This document shows, one piece after another, positions 33,074 through 42,215 of a stretch of DNA of 64,000 nucleotides. Where the stretch lies: assembly GCF_001427125.1 (NCBI RefSeq), contig NZ_LMGK01000020.1:19942-83941 (forward strand), read 5' to 3'. Numbering within the stretch: position 1 is the first letter of the stretch; each line of letters opens with the position of its first letter. Source of the DNA: Pseudomonas sp. Root562 (GTDB lineage: Bacteria > Pseudomonadota > Gammaproteobacteria > Pseudomonadales > Pseudomonadaceae). Under the pieces are notes generated by a model, which was not told where the DNA came from, did no database searches, and saw nothing but the letters and a program-made list of their open reading frames with translations. The translations under genes were made by a program, and so were the position numbers.

Positions 33074-33655
33074 TCAACTTTTGCGTGTAGTGACCTTGAG
33101 TATATCGGTGTAAACCACATTCACCGTCTGGCCTTTCTTCAGATCCTTTAGCTTGGCTTGCATTTCAGGTCTTACGACATCGATCGTCTTGGACTGGCCT
33201 TTGGGGTTCTCGAAGGTCACCCGATTGTTCTTCACATCGATGTCGGTGATCTTCAGTTGTACCTGTACCTGACGGTAGGCTTCCCCCCCCGGATTGGCGC
33301 TGCCGGGCGCGGCGCGGGCTTCACCGGTTCGCTCGATGCTGCCCGGCAAGCCTTTGTCGATATCGGTGTCGAGGTAAGCCGCCACAGCGCGGGTCACCTC
33401 AATGTCCACTTGGTCGCCGGCCTTCAGGTTGCCGAGGTTCTTGGCCTTCTCGGTCAATTGCACATGCACCTGATTGCCCTCAGGCCCCTCAAGCACGACT
33501 TGATGATTGGCGGCATCGACCGACACGACTTTGGTGGTGATTTGATCTGCTTCCACGACGGCAGACAGCGGGATGTCAGCCGCAATGACACTCAGGCTGG
33601 TGGCAGAGAGCAAGGTGGCAAGGGTGATGGCTTTGGTCAGTGCGTGAAGTTTCAT
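33074..33655 (-). CDS. Periplasmic protein of unknown function
   Basis: The 193-residue protein has a signal peptide (MKLHALTKAITLATLLSATSLSVIAAD). Two similar beta-rich segments follow: VVSVDAANHQVVLEGPEGNQVHVQL, then LKAGDQVDIEVTRAV; and ITDIDVKNNRVTFENPKGQSKTID, then LKKGQTVNVVYTDIL. This suggests a duplicated OB- or barrel-like fold. I do not recognise a named family. The ATG at 33655 is chosen because it opens the signal peptide; the frame extends 25 codons further upstream but without a plausible start. Confidence 0.75.
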   Translation of the reverse strand: MKLHALTKAITLATLLSATSLSVIAADIPLSAVVEADQITTKVVSVDAANHQVVLEGPEGNQVHVQLTEKAKNLGNLKAGDQVDIEVTRAVAAYLDTDIDKGLPGSIERTGEARAAPGSANPGGEAYRQVQVQLKITDIDVKNNRVTFENPKGQSKTIDVVRPEMQAKLKDLKKGQTVNVVYTDILKVTTRKS

Positions 33656-33754
33656 AGGCAGAACATTCCCTGTGATCATTGGCGACAAACGGCTTTGAAC
33701 CCGGGTTAAAAGCCGCGTGCGAATGAGCATAGACGCTGTTGCGCGAGTTCGACG

Positions 33755-33925
33755 CTAATCTGCATTCTTCGCGGTTTCTTGCGCTGTCGACTCTCCGCTG
33801 CGGGTGCCCTTGCCACTTTCCTCGCGCCGCGTCGGATCGGTTGGACGCAGGGCATCGTTGTCGCGTTCTGTTTCCCCCGGTGGACGGGGCTCGTCGGGGT
33901 TTTCTGATTCCGGTGTCGGTTTCAT
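33755..33925 (-). CDS. Small hydrophilic protein, 56 residues, unknown
   Basis: The protein starts MKPTPESENPDEPRPPGE and is rich in Pro, Glu, Arg and Thr with no hydrophobic core, so it is probably disordered. GAGGA precedes the ATG at 33925 by 7 nt. It follows the next small gene by 10 bp, apparently in one operon. Short charged proteins of this kind are common in Pseudomonas beside stress genes. The frame extends to 34150, but that part is a shadow of the neighbouring gene. Confidence 0.55.
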   Translation of the reverse strand: MKPTPESENPDEPRPPGETERDNDALRPTDPTRREESGKGTRSGESTAQETAKNAD

Positions 33926-33935
33926 GGCGTATTCC

Positions 33936-34178
33936 TCATGCCTCGGGGTCTTCGACTTCCCGGGCAACGTTGATGGCCGGTGAGTCTTTGTGGGACTGCT
34001 CCGCTTTGGCTCGCAAGTCTTGCCACTGTTGAAGGTCAACCGCGCCCTGACCCAGCAAATCGTCGGCCAGACGCAGCAATTCCATGTAATGCGCGTCCGG
34101 GGATTGTTGCCAGTAAGCCTGGTCTTCAAACAGGCGCTGCCATGCGTCAAGGTCGGGTGGGGTGAGGTCTTCGCGCAT
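33936..34178 (-). CDS. Small protein, 80 residues, unknown
   Basis: Residues read MREDLTPPDLDAWQRLFEDQ and, later, YMELLRLADDLLGQGAVDLQQW: an acidic, largely helical protein without a signal peptide. The ATG at 34178 has GGAG upstream; a longer reading to 34244 is less likely. It overlaps no other gene and precedes the 56-residue gene. No family recognised. Confidence 0.6.
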   Translation of the reverse strand: MREDLTPPDLDAWQRLFEDQAYWQQSPDAHYMELLRLADDLLGQGAVDLQQWQDLRAKAEQSHKDSPAINVAREVEDPEA

Positions 34179-34240
34179 GACAGTCTCCGGTCTGTGGCCT
34201 TCTTGATTTAGGAGGCCCGCGAACATCAGAGAGTTCCGGC

Positions 34241-35314
34241 TCAATACCCGGTCATTTCCAGATACCCCTGCCCTTTATGGCTGCCGCTCAAGCGCACCGG
34301 GCCTTCCCAGTAAGGAATGCGCAAATCCATCCAGGCCCCGGGATTGAGGGCGTTGATGACGATGTCGAGGTGTTTGTCGGGAATCCGGATCGACCAGCGC
34401 ACCGGCATCTCGCGCCCTGCCACCGAAGCGGTGTCCTGCGGGACGAGGCGGATGTCGCCGGCCCTTAGCAGTTGCGTCTGGCCTCGGGCATCGATCCACG
34501 TTCCAGTCAAATAGGGCTCACCGTCCTTGTGCCGCATGCGATAGAGCATCACTTGTTCGCCACTCTCCAGGTGCAGGGAAAACCAGTCCCACCCGGTCTG
34601 ATTGGCCGTCAGCGGCTGGCTGCTCCATTCGCGGTCGAGCCACGCGGGGCCGCTGACTTGATACGGCTTGCCGTCGATCTCAAGCGTGCCGCTGGCCTGG
34701 AAAAACGGTTGGCTGTAGTAATACGACGCCTGGCCTTGCTCGGATTTTTGGCTAAACCCCTGGTCACCTTGCAACACCAGCGGTTGGGTCGACGTCAGCC
34801 GCAATCGATAACTGAAGGCTTTGTCCCGGGCACTGAGTTGCAGGTCGGTCAATGGGTTTTCAGCAGGGGCCTGGCTGCTGAACACCCAGTCGTCGATCCA
34901 CGCGCTGAACGGCGTCAGGCTGACGCCCGCCTGACCGACGCCCCCCCGGGCATAACGTTCGGCTGCATGATGTGCCGTCGCCGAGGTCACTGCTGCATGC
35001 CCGAGCCAGATCGTCTGATTCTCCCAGCCCTTGACCTCGGGTGTGGCTTTCAAGGCACTGCGAAACAATGTCCACTGCGCGCCGAATTCGTGACCCTGCG
35101 GGTCCTTGAGGTTGGCGGTGACGTACCACCACTCGATCCGGAAACCGTCATGAGGGCCGTGATCCGCCGGGAAGCTGAACACTCGACCGGGCACCACCTT
35201 GGTGAATGCACTCGCTTGATTGCCCAGCCCCGCAAAGCCTTTTTCCGATGGCGCCGGTTGCTCGCAACCGCTCGACAAGACTGCCAACAGGCACACGACG
35301 CACTTAATCCTCAT
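34241..35314 (-). CDS. AttH/CrtC-like lipocalin-type lipoprotein
   Basis: The 357-residue protein has a lipobox (AVLSSGC, Cys about residue 17). A two-domain lipocalin-like fold of the AttH/carotenoid 1,2-hydratase family follows: SFPADHGPHDGFRIEWWYVTANL, FGAQWTLFRSAL, ASYYYSQPFFQASGTLEIDGKPYQVSGPAWLDREWSS (read in parts). It is the third gene of an ABC export operon like attEFGH of Agrobacterium and partners of such exporters. The ATG overlaps the permease stop by 11 bases (ATGAGGATTAA). Its substrate is unknown. Confidence 0.85.
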   Translation of the reverse strand: MRIKCVVCLLAVLSSGCEQPAPSEKGFAGLGNQASAFTKVVPGRVFSFPADHGPHDGFRIEWWYVTANLKDPQGHEFGAQWTLFRSALKATPEVKGWENQTIWLGHAAVTSATAHHAAERYARGGVGQAGVSLTPFSAWIDDWVFSSQAPAENPLTDLQLSARDKAFSYRLRLTSTQPLVLQGDQGFSQKSEQGQASYYYSQPFFQASGTLEIDGKPYQVSGPAWLDREWSSQPLTANQTGWDWFSLHLESGEQVMLYRMRHKDGEPYLTGTWIDARGQTQLLRAGDIRLVPQDTASVAGREMPVRWSIRIPDKHLDIVINALNPGAWMDLRIPYWEGPVRLSGSHKGQGYLEMTGY

Positions 35315-37775
35315 GGGCAAAAGTCCTCAGCAGGTCCGCTGGCTGCGTGCGGTACAACGCGTAAAGCGGCCATGCCGACGCCAGCAACGTTGCCAGCAAT
35401 GCCAGCCCCATCAACTGCAGCAATTGCAGCGGGAACACCCGCAGTGGCAAGCGCCAGCCGAACGCCTGAACGTTGATCACCGTGTCGAGACACCAGGCCA
35501 ACGCAATGCCCAACGGCAGTGCCAGCGCCAGGGTCAGCACTGCCAGCAACCAGGTTTGCCCGAGGTTGAGCCGCATCAATTGCTGTCGCGTCACCCCCAG
35601 CGCCCATAATGGCGCCAGTTGCCCGAGGCGGCTCTGACTCTGGGTCAGCAGGCTGATGAACAACGCCACGCCGGCCACGCACAGGGTCAGGCTGTTGAGG
35701 GCGGCGGTGGCGGCGAACGTTCGCTCGAATACTTGCGTGGACCATCCCTTGAGCCGCGCCTGGTCGACGATGCGGCTGTCTTCAAGGTCAAAGCGCGCCT
35801 GCAAGGCCTGTACGAACGGCGCAATCAACGTCGGCTCGATGCGCAGATTGAAACGGTTCGGCGTCAATTGCGGCCAACCACGCAACAGATGATTGATGTT
35901 CACCAGCACGTGGCCCTTGGGATTTCCGTAATCGGCGTAGATCCCGATGATGCGCGGCGACCACGGGCCATTGGGCGTCGCCATCGACAGATGATCGCCC
36001 AAGCCGACCTTCAAACGCCGGGCCAGCTGTTCGCTGAGCATCACCGCGTCGTCCGTCGCCAGCTGCTCCCAGGGCTTGTCGCCCAAGGCTTCGAGCAGTG
36101 GCCAGTGCTGACGATAGGTCGGGTGATCGATCACCCCGAACACATCCGCCGGCCAACCTTGCAATTGAATCGGCACTTGCCAGTTGGGCAATACCGCCGT
36201 GAGTTGCGGCTGCTGCATCAGCCAGCCGTGCAGCTCCCGGGCCTGGGTCGGGTTTTGTGGATTGAGGTAAAGCTCGGCGGTCAGCCGTTGTTCCAGCCAG
36301 TCGCTGAACGTCTGGCGAAAACCGGCGGTCATGCTGCCGGCCCCGATGTTCGCCGCCAGCGCCAACAGCAGCGCCATCAGCGCCAGGCTCAGGGCCGGTA
36401 ACTGCTGGCGGCAATCGGCGAGAAACCACTGGCCGAGCACCGACCGAGCGCGATGCAGCAGCAGATTGAGTAGCGCATCGAGCACCACGGGCAACGCCAG
36501 TGCCGCACCGATCAACAGTGTCGCCATCAACAAAAACCCGCTGATCAGACTGTCACCCAACACCAGCGCCAACCCGGCGCTTGCCAGGGCTATCGCCGCC
36601 ACCCAGCCCTGGCGCCGCAACCAACGCGCATGCGCCTGATGCCACGCCTGCGGATCGGCCAGGGCCAGCAATGGCAAACGCGACGCCCGCCACAGACTGT
36701 TGGCACCGGCGAGCAAAGCGCCCAACAGGCTTAACCCTATGCCGCCGAGCCACCACAGCGGGCTGAGGTTCAACTGCCCCGCCACTTCCGCGCCGTACAA
36801 GCCGCGCAGGCTGGCGGCGACATCCGGCAGCAACACGCCGGCCAGTAAATAGCCGCTGACCACCCCGGCCAACCCGCCTACCAGGGCCAGCCCACCCAGT
36901 TCGACGGCGAGACAGGTGATCAGCATCCGCGCACTGACGCCACAGGCACGCATCGTGCGCAGCAAACCACGGCGCTGTTCCAGGGCGAGGCCGATGGCTG
37001 CATGCACGATAAACAGTCCGACCACGAACGACAGAAACCCCAACGCATTGAGATTCAGATGAAAGCTTTCGGTCAGGCGTGCCAGATTGTTTTCTTCAGC
37101 GCTGCTTTTGAATTGCAGTTGTCCCTTGAACGCATCGGGAAGTGGCGCAATGAAATCCTTGGGCAGTAACAACCGCGACAGCTGTTCCGGCAAACCGAGA
37201 ATCTGTTGGGCAAACCCGATGTCCACCAGCAACACCCCCGGGGCCATATCGGTTTGCGCATGCAGGGGCGGCAACGATGTCCCGCTTACGCTCAAAGGTC
37301 GGTCACCTTCTTTCAATCCCAATGACTGCAAGGTCGATGGCGCAATCCAGGTACTTCCCGGCGCAGTAAAGAACTCGACCACCTGTTCGATTGCCAACGC
37401 CTGGCCCGCCACCGGCGAACCACCCGGCAGTGACACCGGTTCGATGCCCATCAGTTGCAGCCGTTGATCTTCATGGTCCTTGAGCGTCAGCCTTCCCTGC
37501 AGTACCGGCGACACCGGCCAACCGGCGCGACGCAGGTCGACAAACCATTGCTGCGGGAACGTCCCGCCAGCGGTTGCACTGAGGCTGGCCTGGGGTTCAC
37601 CGCCAATCAGCTGGCTGGCGCGGGCGTAGCTTTCTCGCGCCTGGCTGTTCAACGCTTGCACGCCGGTCAGCAGACTGGTGGCCAGCCACAGCCCGGTCAG
37701 CACACTGAAAAACTGCACCGGATGCTGTCGCCAGTGACTGAGCAGCGCGCGCAGGGTTTCGCCGAAGATGCGCAT
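35304..37775 (-). CDS. FtsX-like ABC transporter permease (AttFG-type)
   Basis: The 823-residue inner-membrane protein has two FtsX/MacB_PCD-type halves with about ten transmembrane helices. Examples are FLSFVVGLFIVHAAIGLALEQ, LGGIGLSLLGALLAGANSL, LALMALLLALAANIGAG, VAGVALFISLLTQSQS and LLALLATLLASAWPLYALYR. A long periplasmic loop lies after the first helix. Such permeases pump substrates from the inner membrane or periplasm rather than into the cell. The start (ATG 37775, MRIFGETLRALL) is 1 bp after the ATPase stop, so the genes are coupled. Size suits a fused AttF-AttG. Confidence 0.88.
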   Translation of the reverse strand: MRIFGETLRALLSHWRQHPVQFFSVLTGLWLATSLLTGVQALNSQARESYARASQLIGGEPQASLSATAGGTFPQQWFVDLRRAGWPVSPVLQGRLTLKDHEDQRLQLMGIEPVSLPGGSPVAGQALAIEQVVEFFTAPGSTWIAPSTLQSLGLKEGDRPLSVSGTSLPPLHAQTDMAPGVLLVDIGFAQQILGLPEQLSRLLLPKDFIAPLPDAFKGQLQFKSSAEENNLARLTESFHLNLNALGFLSFVVGLFIVHAAIGLALEQRRGLLRTMRACGVSARMLITCLAVELGGLALVGGLAGVVSGYLLAGVLLPDVAASLRGLYGAEVAGQLNLSPLWWLGGIGLSLLGALLAGANSLWRASRLPLLALADPQAWHQAHARWLRRQGWVAAIALASAGLALVLGDSLISGFLLMATLLIGAALALPVVLDALLNLLLHRARSVLGQWFLADCRQQLPALSLALMALLLALAANIGAGSMTAGFRQTFSDWLEQRLTAELYLNPQNPTQARELHGWLMQQPQLTAVLPNWQVPIQLQGWPADVFGVIDHPTYRQHWPLLEALGDKPWEQLATDDAVMLSEQLARRLKVGLGDHLSMATPNGPWSPRIIGIYADYGNPKGHVLVNINHLLRGWPQLTPNRFNLRIEPTLIAPFVQALQARFDLEDSRIVDQARLKGWSTQVFERTFAATAALNSLTLCVAGVALFISLLTQSQSRLGQLAPLWALGVTRQQLMRLNLGQTWLLAVLTLALALPLGIALAWCLDTVINVQAFGWRLPLRVFPLQLLQLMGLALLATLLASAWPLYALYRTQPADLLRTFAHED

Positions 37776-37776
37776 C

Positions 37777-38445
37777 TCAGCGACCGTCCACACCGAGCAG
37801 ACGACCACCGTGCAGCACCACTTTTTCTGCCAGCTGCGCCGCCACGCCCTGACTGTGAGTGACCATCAACAGCGTCGTGGTGCTGTCGTCGAGCAACGCC
37901 AGCAATAACCGCAATACCTCGGCACTGGTGGTTTCATCCAGGCTGCCGGTAGGTTCGTCGGCCAGCAACAGCTTCGGCCGTGAGGCCAAGGCTCGCCCCA
38001 GTGCAACACGCTGCTGCTGACCGCCAGACAATTGCTCCGGATAACGTTTGAGCAACTCGCCCAGCCCCAAACGTTGCACCAGATGCGCCTGCCAGCGTGG
38101 ATCATGACGACCGGCAAGCCGCGCCTGAAAGGCCAGGTTGTCCTCCACCCGCAGGCTGCCGATCAGGTTGAACTGTTGGAACACCAGGCCGATTTCGGTG
38201 CGCCGCCACTTCGCCAGTTGCCCTTCGTTCATCTGTTCCAGACGATGCTCACCGCTGCGGATACTGCCGCGGTCGACCTTGTCCAGGCCGGCGATCAGGT
38301 GCAGCAAAGTGCTCTTGCCGCTGCCCGACTCGCCCATCAACGCCAGACTGCTGCCGGGCTTGAGCGTCAGGTCGACACCTTGCAGCACCGGCAACGGCCC
38401 CTGCGGCGTGGCGTAGCTTTTGAAGACACCCTGGACCTCAAGCAT
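37777..38445 (-). CDS. ABC transporter ATP-binding protein (LolD/MacB type)
   Basis: The 222-residue ATPase has Walker A (GESGSGKST), Q-loop (VFQQFNLIG), signature LSGGQQQR, Walker B (LLLADEPTGS) and H-loop (VTHS). This is the LolD/MacB subgroup, which drives FtsX-type permeases. It heads the operon with the permease and AttH-like lipoprotein. The ATG at 38445 is preferred; upstream TTG at 38475 is possible but less likely. It is divergent from the sdsA gene with 137 bp between starts. Confidence 0.92.
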   Translation of the reverse strand: MLEVQGVFKSYATPQGPLPVLQGVDLTLKPGSSLALMGESGSGKSTLLHLIAGLDKVDRGSIRSGEHRLEQMNEGQLAKWRRTEIGLVFQQFNLIGSLRVEDNLAFQARLAGRHDPRWQAHLVQRLGLGELLKRYPEQLSGGQQQRVALGRALASRPKLLLADEPTGSLDETTSAEVLRLLLALLDDSTTTLLMVTHSQGVAAQLAEKVVLHGGRLLGVDGR

Positions 38446-38582
38446 GAGAGAACCCGTTCGATTGGCGTGGGCCAAGGATAGCGGGCCTGAATGGTTTTTG
38501 TCCGTTGGCGATTGCCATCTGGAACGGGCGCCGCCCTACCCTCGAGGCTGGTCTGACCATAACGATAAGAAACGGAGACGCC

Positions 38583-40556
38583 ATGCCACGTTTTACTTTG
38601 AGCCACCGCGGCCTGCTGGCCTGCCTGATCACCGCGTGCCTGACGCAATCGGCAGTGGCCGCCGATGCACCAGTCGCCGCCAGCGCGCAAACCGCCGCCA
38701 GCAACAGTGCCGTGTTGCAACAACTGCCCTTTAGCGATCGCACTGACTTCGAGTCGGTGGGCAAGGGCTTGATTGCGCCCTTCAAGGGCCAGGTCAAGGA
38801 TGCCGCCGGCAGGGTCATCTGGGATGTTCAGGCCTATGACTTCCTGCTCAAGGACCAGGCTCCGGATTCGGTCAACCCGAGTCTTTGGCGTCTGGCTCAA
38901 CTCAATGCCCATGCCGGGCTGTTCGAAGTCAGCCCGAAGATTTACCAGGTGCGTGGTCTCGACGTGGCCAACATGACCATCATCGAGGGCGATGACGGGT
39001 TGATCATCATCGACCCGCTGACCATGGCCGAAACCGCCAAAGCGGCGCTGGCGCTGTACTACCAGAACCGTCCGCAGAAACCGGTGGTGGCGGTGATCTA
39101 CAGCCACACTCACGTTGACCATTTCGGTGGTGTACGCGGGGTGATCGACGAGGCCGACGTCAAGGCCGGCAAGGTCAAGGTGTTCGCCCCCGCCGGGTTC
39201 ATGGAACACGTGATGAGCGAGAACGTGTTTGCCGGCAATGCCATGAGCCGTCGCGCGCAGTACCAGTTCGGCAGTCTGTTGCCTCGCGGTGAAAAGGGCC
39301 AGGTCGATGCAGGTCTGGGCAAAAGCACGCCGAGCGGCGGCACCATCACCCTGATCGCGCCGACCGACCTGATCGACAAGGAACTGCAAACCCGCACTAT
39401 CGCCGGGTTGGAGGTAGAGTTTCAGCTCACACCGGGTACCGAAGCGCCGGCAGAAATGAACCTCTACCTGCCACAACTGCGCGCCTTGTGCATGGCAGAA
39501 AACGCCACGCAAATGATGCACAACATTCTCACCCCACGCGGCGCGCAAGTGCGTGACGCCAAGGCCTGGGCGCAATACCTGGACAACAGCCTGGCGCGCT
39601 ACGGCGACAAGAGTGACGTGCTGTTTGCCCAGCACAACTGGCCGACCTGGGGAGGCGAGCGCATCCGCACGTTCCTCGCCGACCAGCGCGACATGTACGC
39701 CTTCCTCAACGACCGTACCCTGCACTTGCTCAACCAGGGCCTGACCCCGCTGGAAGTCGCCGACGCGATCAAGAAACTGCCGGGCAGCCTCGACCAGAAG
39801 TGGTACACCCGCGGTTACTACGGCTCCCTGAGTTTCAACGTGCGGGCGGTGTACCAGCGTTACCTGGGTTTCTACGATGGCAACCCGGCCAACCTCAACC
39901 CGTTACCCCCGGTGGACAGCGCCAAACGCAGCGTCGAGGCCATGGGCGGTGGCGTAGCGGTGTTGGAGAAAATGCGCGCCGCCATGGCCAAGGGCGATTA
40001 CCGTTGGGCGGCGCAACTGGGCAATCAGTTGCTGTTCAGCGAACCGGATAACGCCGACGCGCGCACGGCCCAGGCCGAGACATTGGAGCAACTCGGTTAT
40101 CAAAGCGAAAACGCTACCTGGCGCAACATGTACCTGACCGGTGCCATGGAGCTTCGCAACGGCGTACCCACCCATGCGGGCTCGTCGGTATCGGCCGACA
40201 TGGTGCGGGCGATGAGTCCTGAGATGTTTTTCGATTTCCTGGCCATTCGCCTGGACAGCGACAAAGCCGTTGGCCACGACATGACCCTGAACTGGACGTT
40301 CGAAGAGCCGAACAAGGATTTCACCCTGACCCTGCGCAACGGCGTATTGACCCACCGCCCCGGCCTCGACCCGCAGGCCGATGCATCAGTGAGCATGAGC
40401 AAGACAACGCTGGAGCAGATCAGCCTCAAGCAAACGGACTTCCCGACGGCGGTCCAGAAAGGCCTGGTCAAACTGCAAGGCAATGGCAAGAAGCTTGGCG
40501 AATTGATGAGCAGCCTGGACACCTTTGCGCCGCAGTTCAATATCGTCACGCCTTGA
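38583..40556 (+). CDS. sdsA: Secreted alkylsulfatase SdsA-type (MBL fold)
   Basis: The 657-residue protein, close to SdsA1 of P. aeruginosa in length, has a signal peptide (MPRFTLSHRGLLACLITACLTQSAVAA). An MBL domain follows with the dizinc motif SHTHVDHFGG, AENATQMMHNI and QHNWPTWG. A central dimerisation helical domain and a C-terminal SCP2-like lipid-binding domain (WTFEEPNKDFTLTLRNGVL) complete it. It hydrolyses primary alkyl sulfates such as SDS to an alcohol and sulfate, probably in the periplasm or outside. GGAG precedes the ATG. No dedicated regulator is adjacent. Confidence 0.93.
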   Translation: MPRFTLSHRGLLACLITACLTQSAVAADAPVAASAQTAASNSAVLQQLPFSDRTDFESVGKGLIAPFKGQVKDAAGRVIWDVQAYDFLLKDQAPDSVNPSLWRLAQLNAHAGLFEVSPKIYQVRGLDVANMTIIEGDDGLIIIDPLTMAETAKAALALYYQNRPQKPVVAVIYSHTHVDHFGGVRGVIDEADVKAGKVKVFAPAGFMEHVMSENVFAGNAMSRRAQYQFGSLLPRGEKGQVDAGLGKSTPSGGTITLIAPTDLIDKELQTRTIAGLEVEFQLTPGTEAPAEMNLYLPQLRALCMAENATQMMHNILTPRGAQVRDAKAWAQYLDNSLARYGDKSDVLFAQHNWPTWGGERIRTFLADQRDMYAFLNDRTLHLLNQGLTPLEVADAIKKLPGSLDQKWYTRGYYGSLSFNVRAVYQRYLGFYDGNPANLNPLPPVDSAKRSVEAMGGGVAVLEKMRAAMAKGDYRWAAQLGNQLLFSEPDNADARTAQAETLEQLGYQSENATWRNMYLTGAMELRNGVPTHAGSSVSADMVRAMSPEMFFDFLAIRLDSDKAVGHDMTLNWTFEEPNKDFTLTLRNGVLTHRPGLDPQADASVSMSKTTLEQISLKQTDFPTAVQKGLVKLQGNGKKLGELMSSLDTFAPQFNIVTP

Positions 40557-40562
40557 TCGGAT

Positions 40563-40757
40563 GACGCGGGAAAACCGCGTCGCCCCCATCGCGAGCAGGC
40601 TCACTCCTACCCAGGCCAGGTTGATCACAACATTTGTGAACAATACGAAACTCTGTAGGAGCACCTGAGCAAGGCTTGCCCGCGATGACGGCGGCAGATT
40701 CAACATCCATGGTGTCAGACATTTCGCCATCGCGAGCAAGCTGTGCTCCCACAGGGG
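40563..40757. repeat. Hairpin and REP/REPIN cluster after sdsA
   Basis: A GACGCGG/CCGCGTC hairpin (40563-40581) immediately follows the sdsA stop and may end its transcript. Next come three REP arms: GCGAGCAGGCTCACTCCTAC near 40590, GTAGGAGCACC...GCGATGACGG near 40655-40690, and CATCGCGAGCAAGCTGTGCTCC near 40728. They are imperfect, suggesting decay of a REPIN pair. Confidence 0.7.
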
Positions 40758-40829
40758 ATTTGTACCGAGCACAACAACTGCGGCCACCTCAGCGCCTGTG
40801 CCAACCTGCTGGCGATGGCTTGGCCCTGA

Positions 40830-42215
40830 CTACACAGAAACCGCTTCCACCACCGGCATTCGCCAGCGCTGTTCAACCACGTCCGGCTTGGGTCCGTACA
40901 GGCGCAGGATCAACGTAAACGCGCCCTGCGCTGGCGTTGGCAACCAGTTGTTCGACGACTCGGGCGCTGAGGTCTGCATGACCAGTGTCACCCCGCCATC
41001 CGCATCCACTTGCAATGCATCGCGACTGCTCAGGCAGTAACGGTCTATGGGATTGGCGACCAATTGTCGGTCCGGCAAGTCGTACAACGTCAGCGACCAG
41101 AACTCGCTGGCCGGCGGCAATTGTCCCGGTGCAAACCGCAATCGATAGCGGCGCCCGCCCTGCAACGGTTGTCCCTGACTGTCCAGCCGCGCGCCGGTGT
41201 AGAACGCCTCCTCGACACTGTTGCCGTAGATTCCGACATTCGCGGCGACCGCACGATTCAAATAGTTGCCGTGCAGCGCTTCACGATTACCGAACAGGCC
41301 CAGTGTGGTGCGCGTTTGATTGACCGCGGTCTGCAGTTGCGCTTGTGCGTCCGCCACCCCGGCCATCAGGGCGTCACGTACGTCCGTAGTCAGGGCTGCC
41401 ACATCGAATGCCTGACCGGGCACGATGCCGATCCGCGAAAAACGTTCGAGCAACGCTTGTTCTGATGGTGGGGTCGGGCACAGCGTGAGGATCTGATTCA
41501 GCGTCGCGATGAACTCCAATCCAAGGCCGGTTTTGGCATCCCAGGGTTGCCAGGCAATTGCCGCAGCCGCAACCGGTGGCGCGCTGCCGGTGTATTCATG
41601 CAACGCACGCAAACGGTATTGCTGCTGCAAGGCACGCACGGCCGGCAAGTCGTCCACATTCTTCAGGCCGGTGCGCCCGAGGATCATCACGATCTCGGTT
41701 TCGCTGCGCAGCACAGCCTTGATGCCTTCCGGTGTCGGGCCTTGCCAGTGCGGCCCGACAATCAGGTAATCCCCCGCCTCGCGACCGGTGCTGAGCACGC
41801 CGACATAAGCAAAATTGTGGGTGTATTGATCGACCAACTGGTGCACGTAGTAGCGGTCGGCAGCAACCGCCGGCACGCTCAGTACCTGCGGTTCGCTGCG
41901 CAGGTCCAGCCAGGCCCAGGAGTACGGTGTGTCGTTGTTCGGCGTAACGATTTCGCGGTTGTTCGGGGTGTACAACGCGCTGTAGTGACGGAAACGATTG
42001 AAGCCGCCGACATAGGCCGGCGCACTTGGATCAAGCGCCTGCTTTTCCAGGGTCTGGTAATGCATGAGCATCGGGTAGGCGTAGATCCAGGCCTCCCGGG
42101 CAATCGTGCGCAGCTCATCGGAACCGCTGGCCAACAACCAGCGCGGCAACATCAAGCCACCCCCCAACACGCCGATGCCACCCAGTACACGGCGGCGACT
42201 GACGAACATGTTCAT
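40830..42215 (-). CDS. DUF1254/DUF1214 domain protein with Tat-type signal
   Basis: The 461-residue protein has a twin-arginine-like start (VSRRRVLGGIGVLGGGLML) and then DUF1254 (EAWIYAYPMLMHYQTLEKQ; PNNDTPYSWAWLDLRSEP; DRYYVHQLVDQYTHNFAYVG) and DUF1214 (FWSLTLYDLPDRQLVANPIDRYCL). Exported members of this family have no firmly assigned activity. It is a paralogue of the preceding gene, to which it is coupled by an ATGA overlap. Shared folds suggest they act together. It is the last gene of the DUF1302-DUF1329-DUF1254 operon. Confidence 0.88.
   Translation of the reverse strand: MNMFVSRRRVLGGIGVLGGGLMLPRWLLASGSDELRTIAREAWIYAYPMLMHYQTLEKQALDPSAPAYVGGFNRFRHYSALYTPNNREIVTPNNDTPYSWAWLDLRSEPQVLSVPAVAADRYYVHQLVDQYTHNFAYVGVLSTGREAGDYLIVGPHWQGPTPEGIKAVLRSETEIVMILGRTGLKNVDDLPAVRALQQQYRLRALHEYTGSAPPVAAAAIAWQPWDAKTGLGLEFIATLNQILTLCPTPPSEQALLERFSRIGIVPGQAFDVAALTTDVRDALMAGVADAQAQLQTAVNQTRTTLGLFGNREALHGNYLNRAVAANVGIYGNSVEEAFYTGARLDSQGQPLQGGRRYRLRFAPGQLPPASEFWSLTLYDLPDRQLVANPIDRYCLSSRDALQVDADGGVTLVMQTSAPESSNNWLPTPAQGAFTLILRLYGPKPDVVEQRWRMPVVEAVSV

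Noticed and set aside
38367..39725. 452-residue minus-strand open frame across sdsA
   Set aside because: Entirely antisense to sdsA, no domain, no ribosome site.
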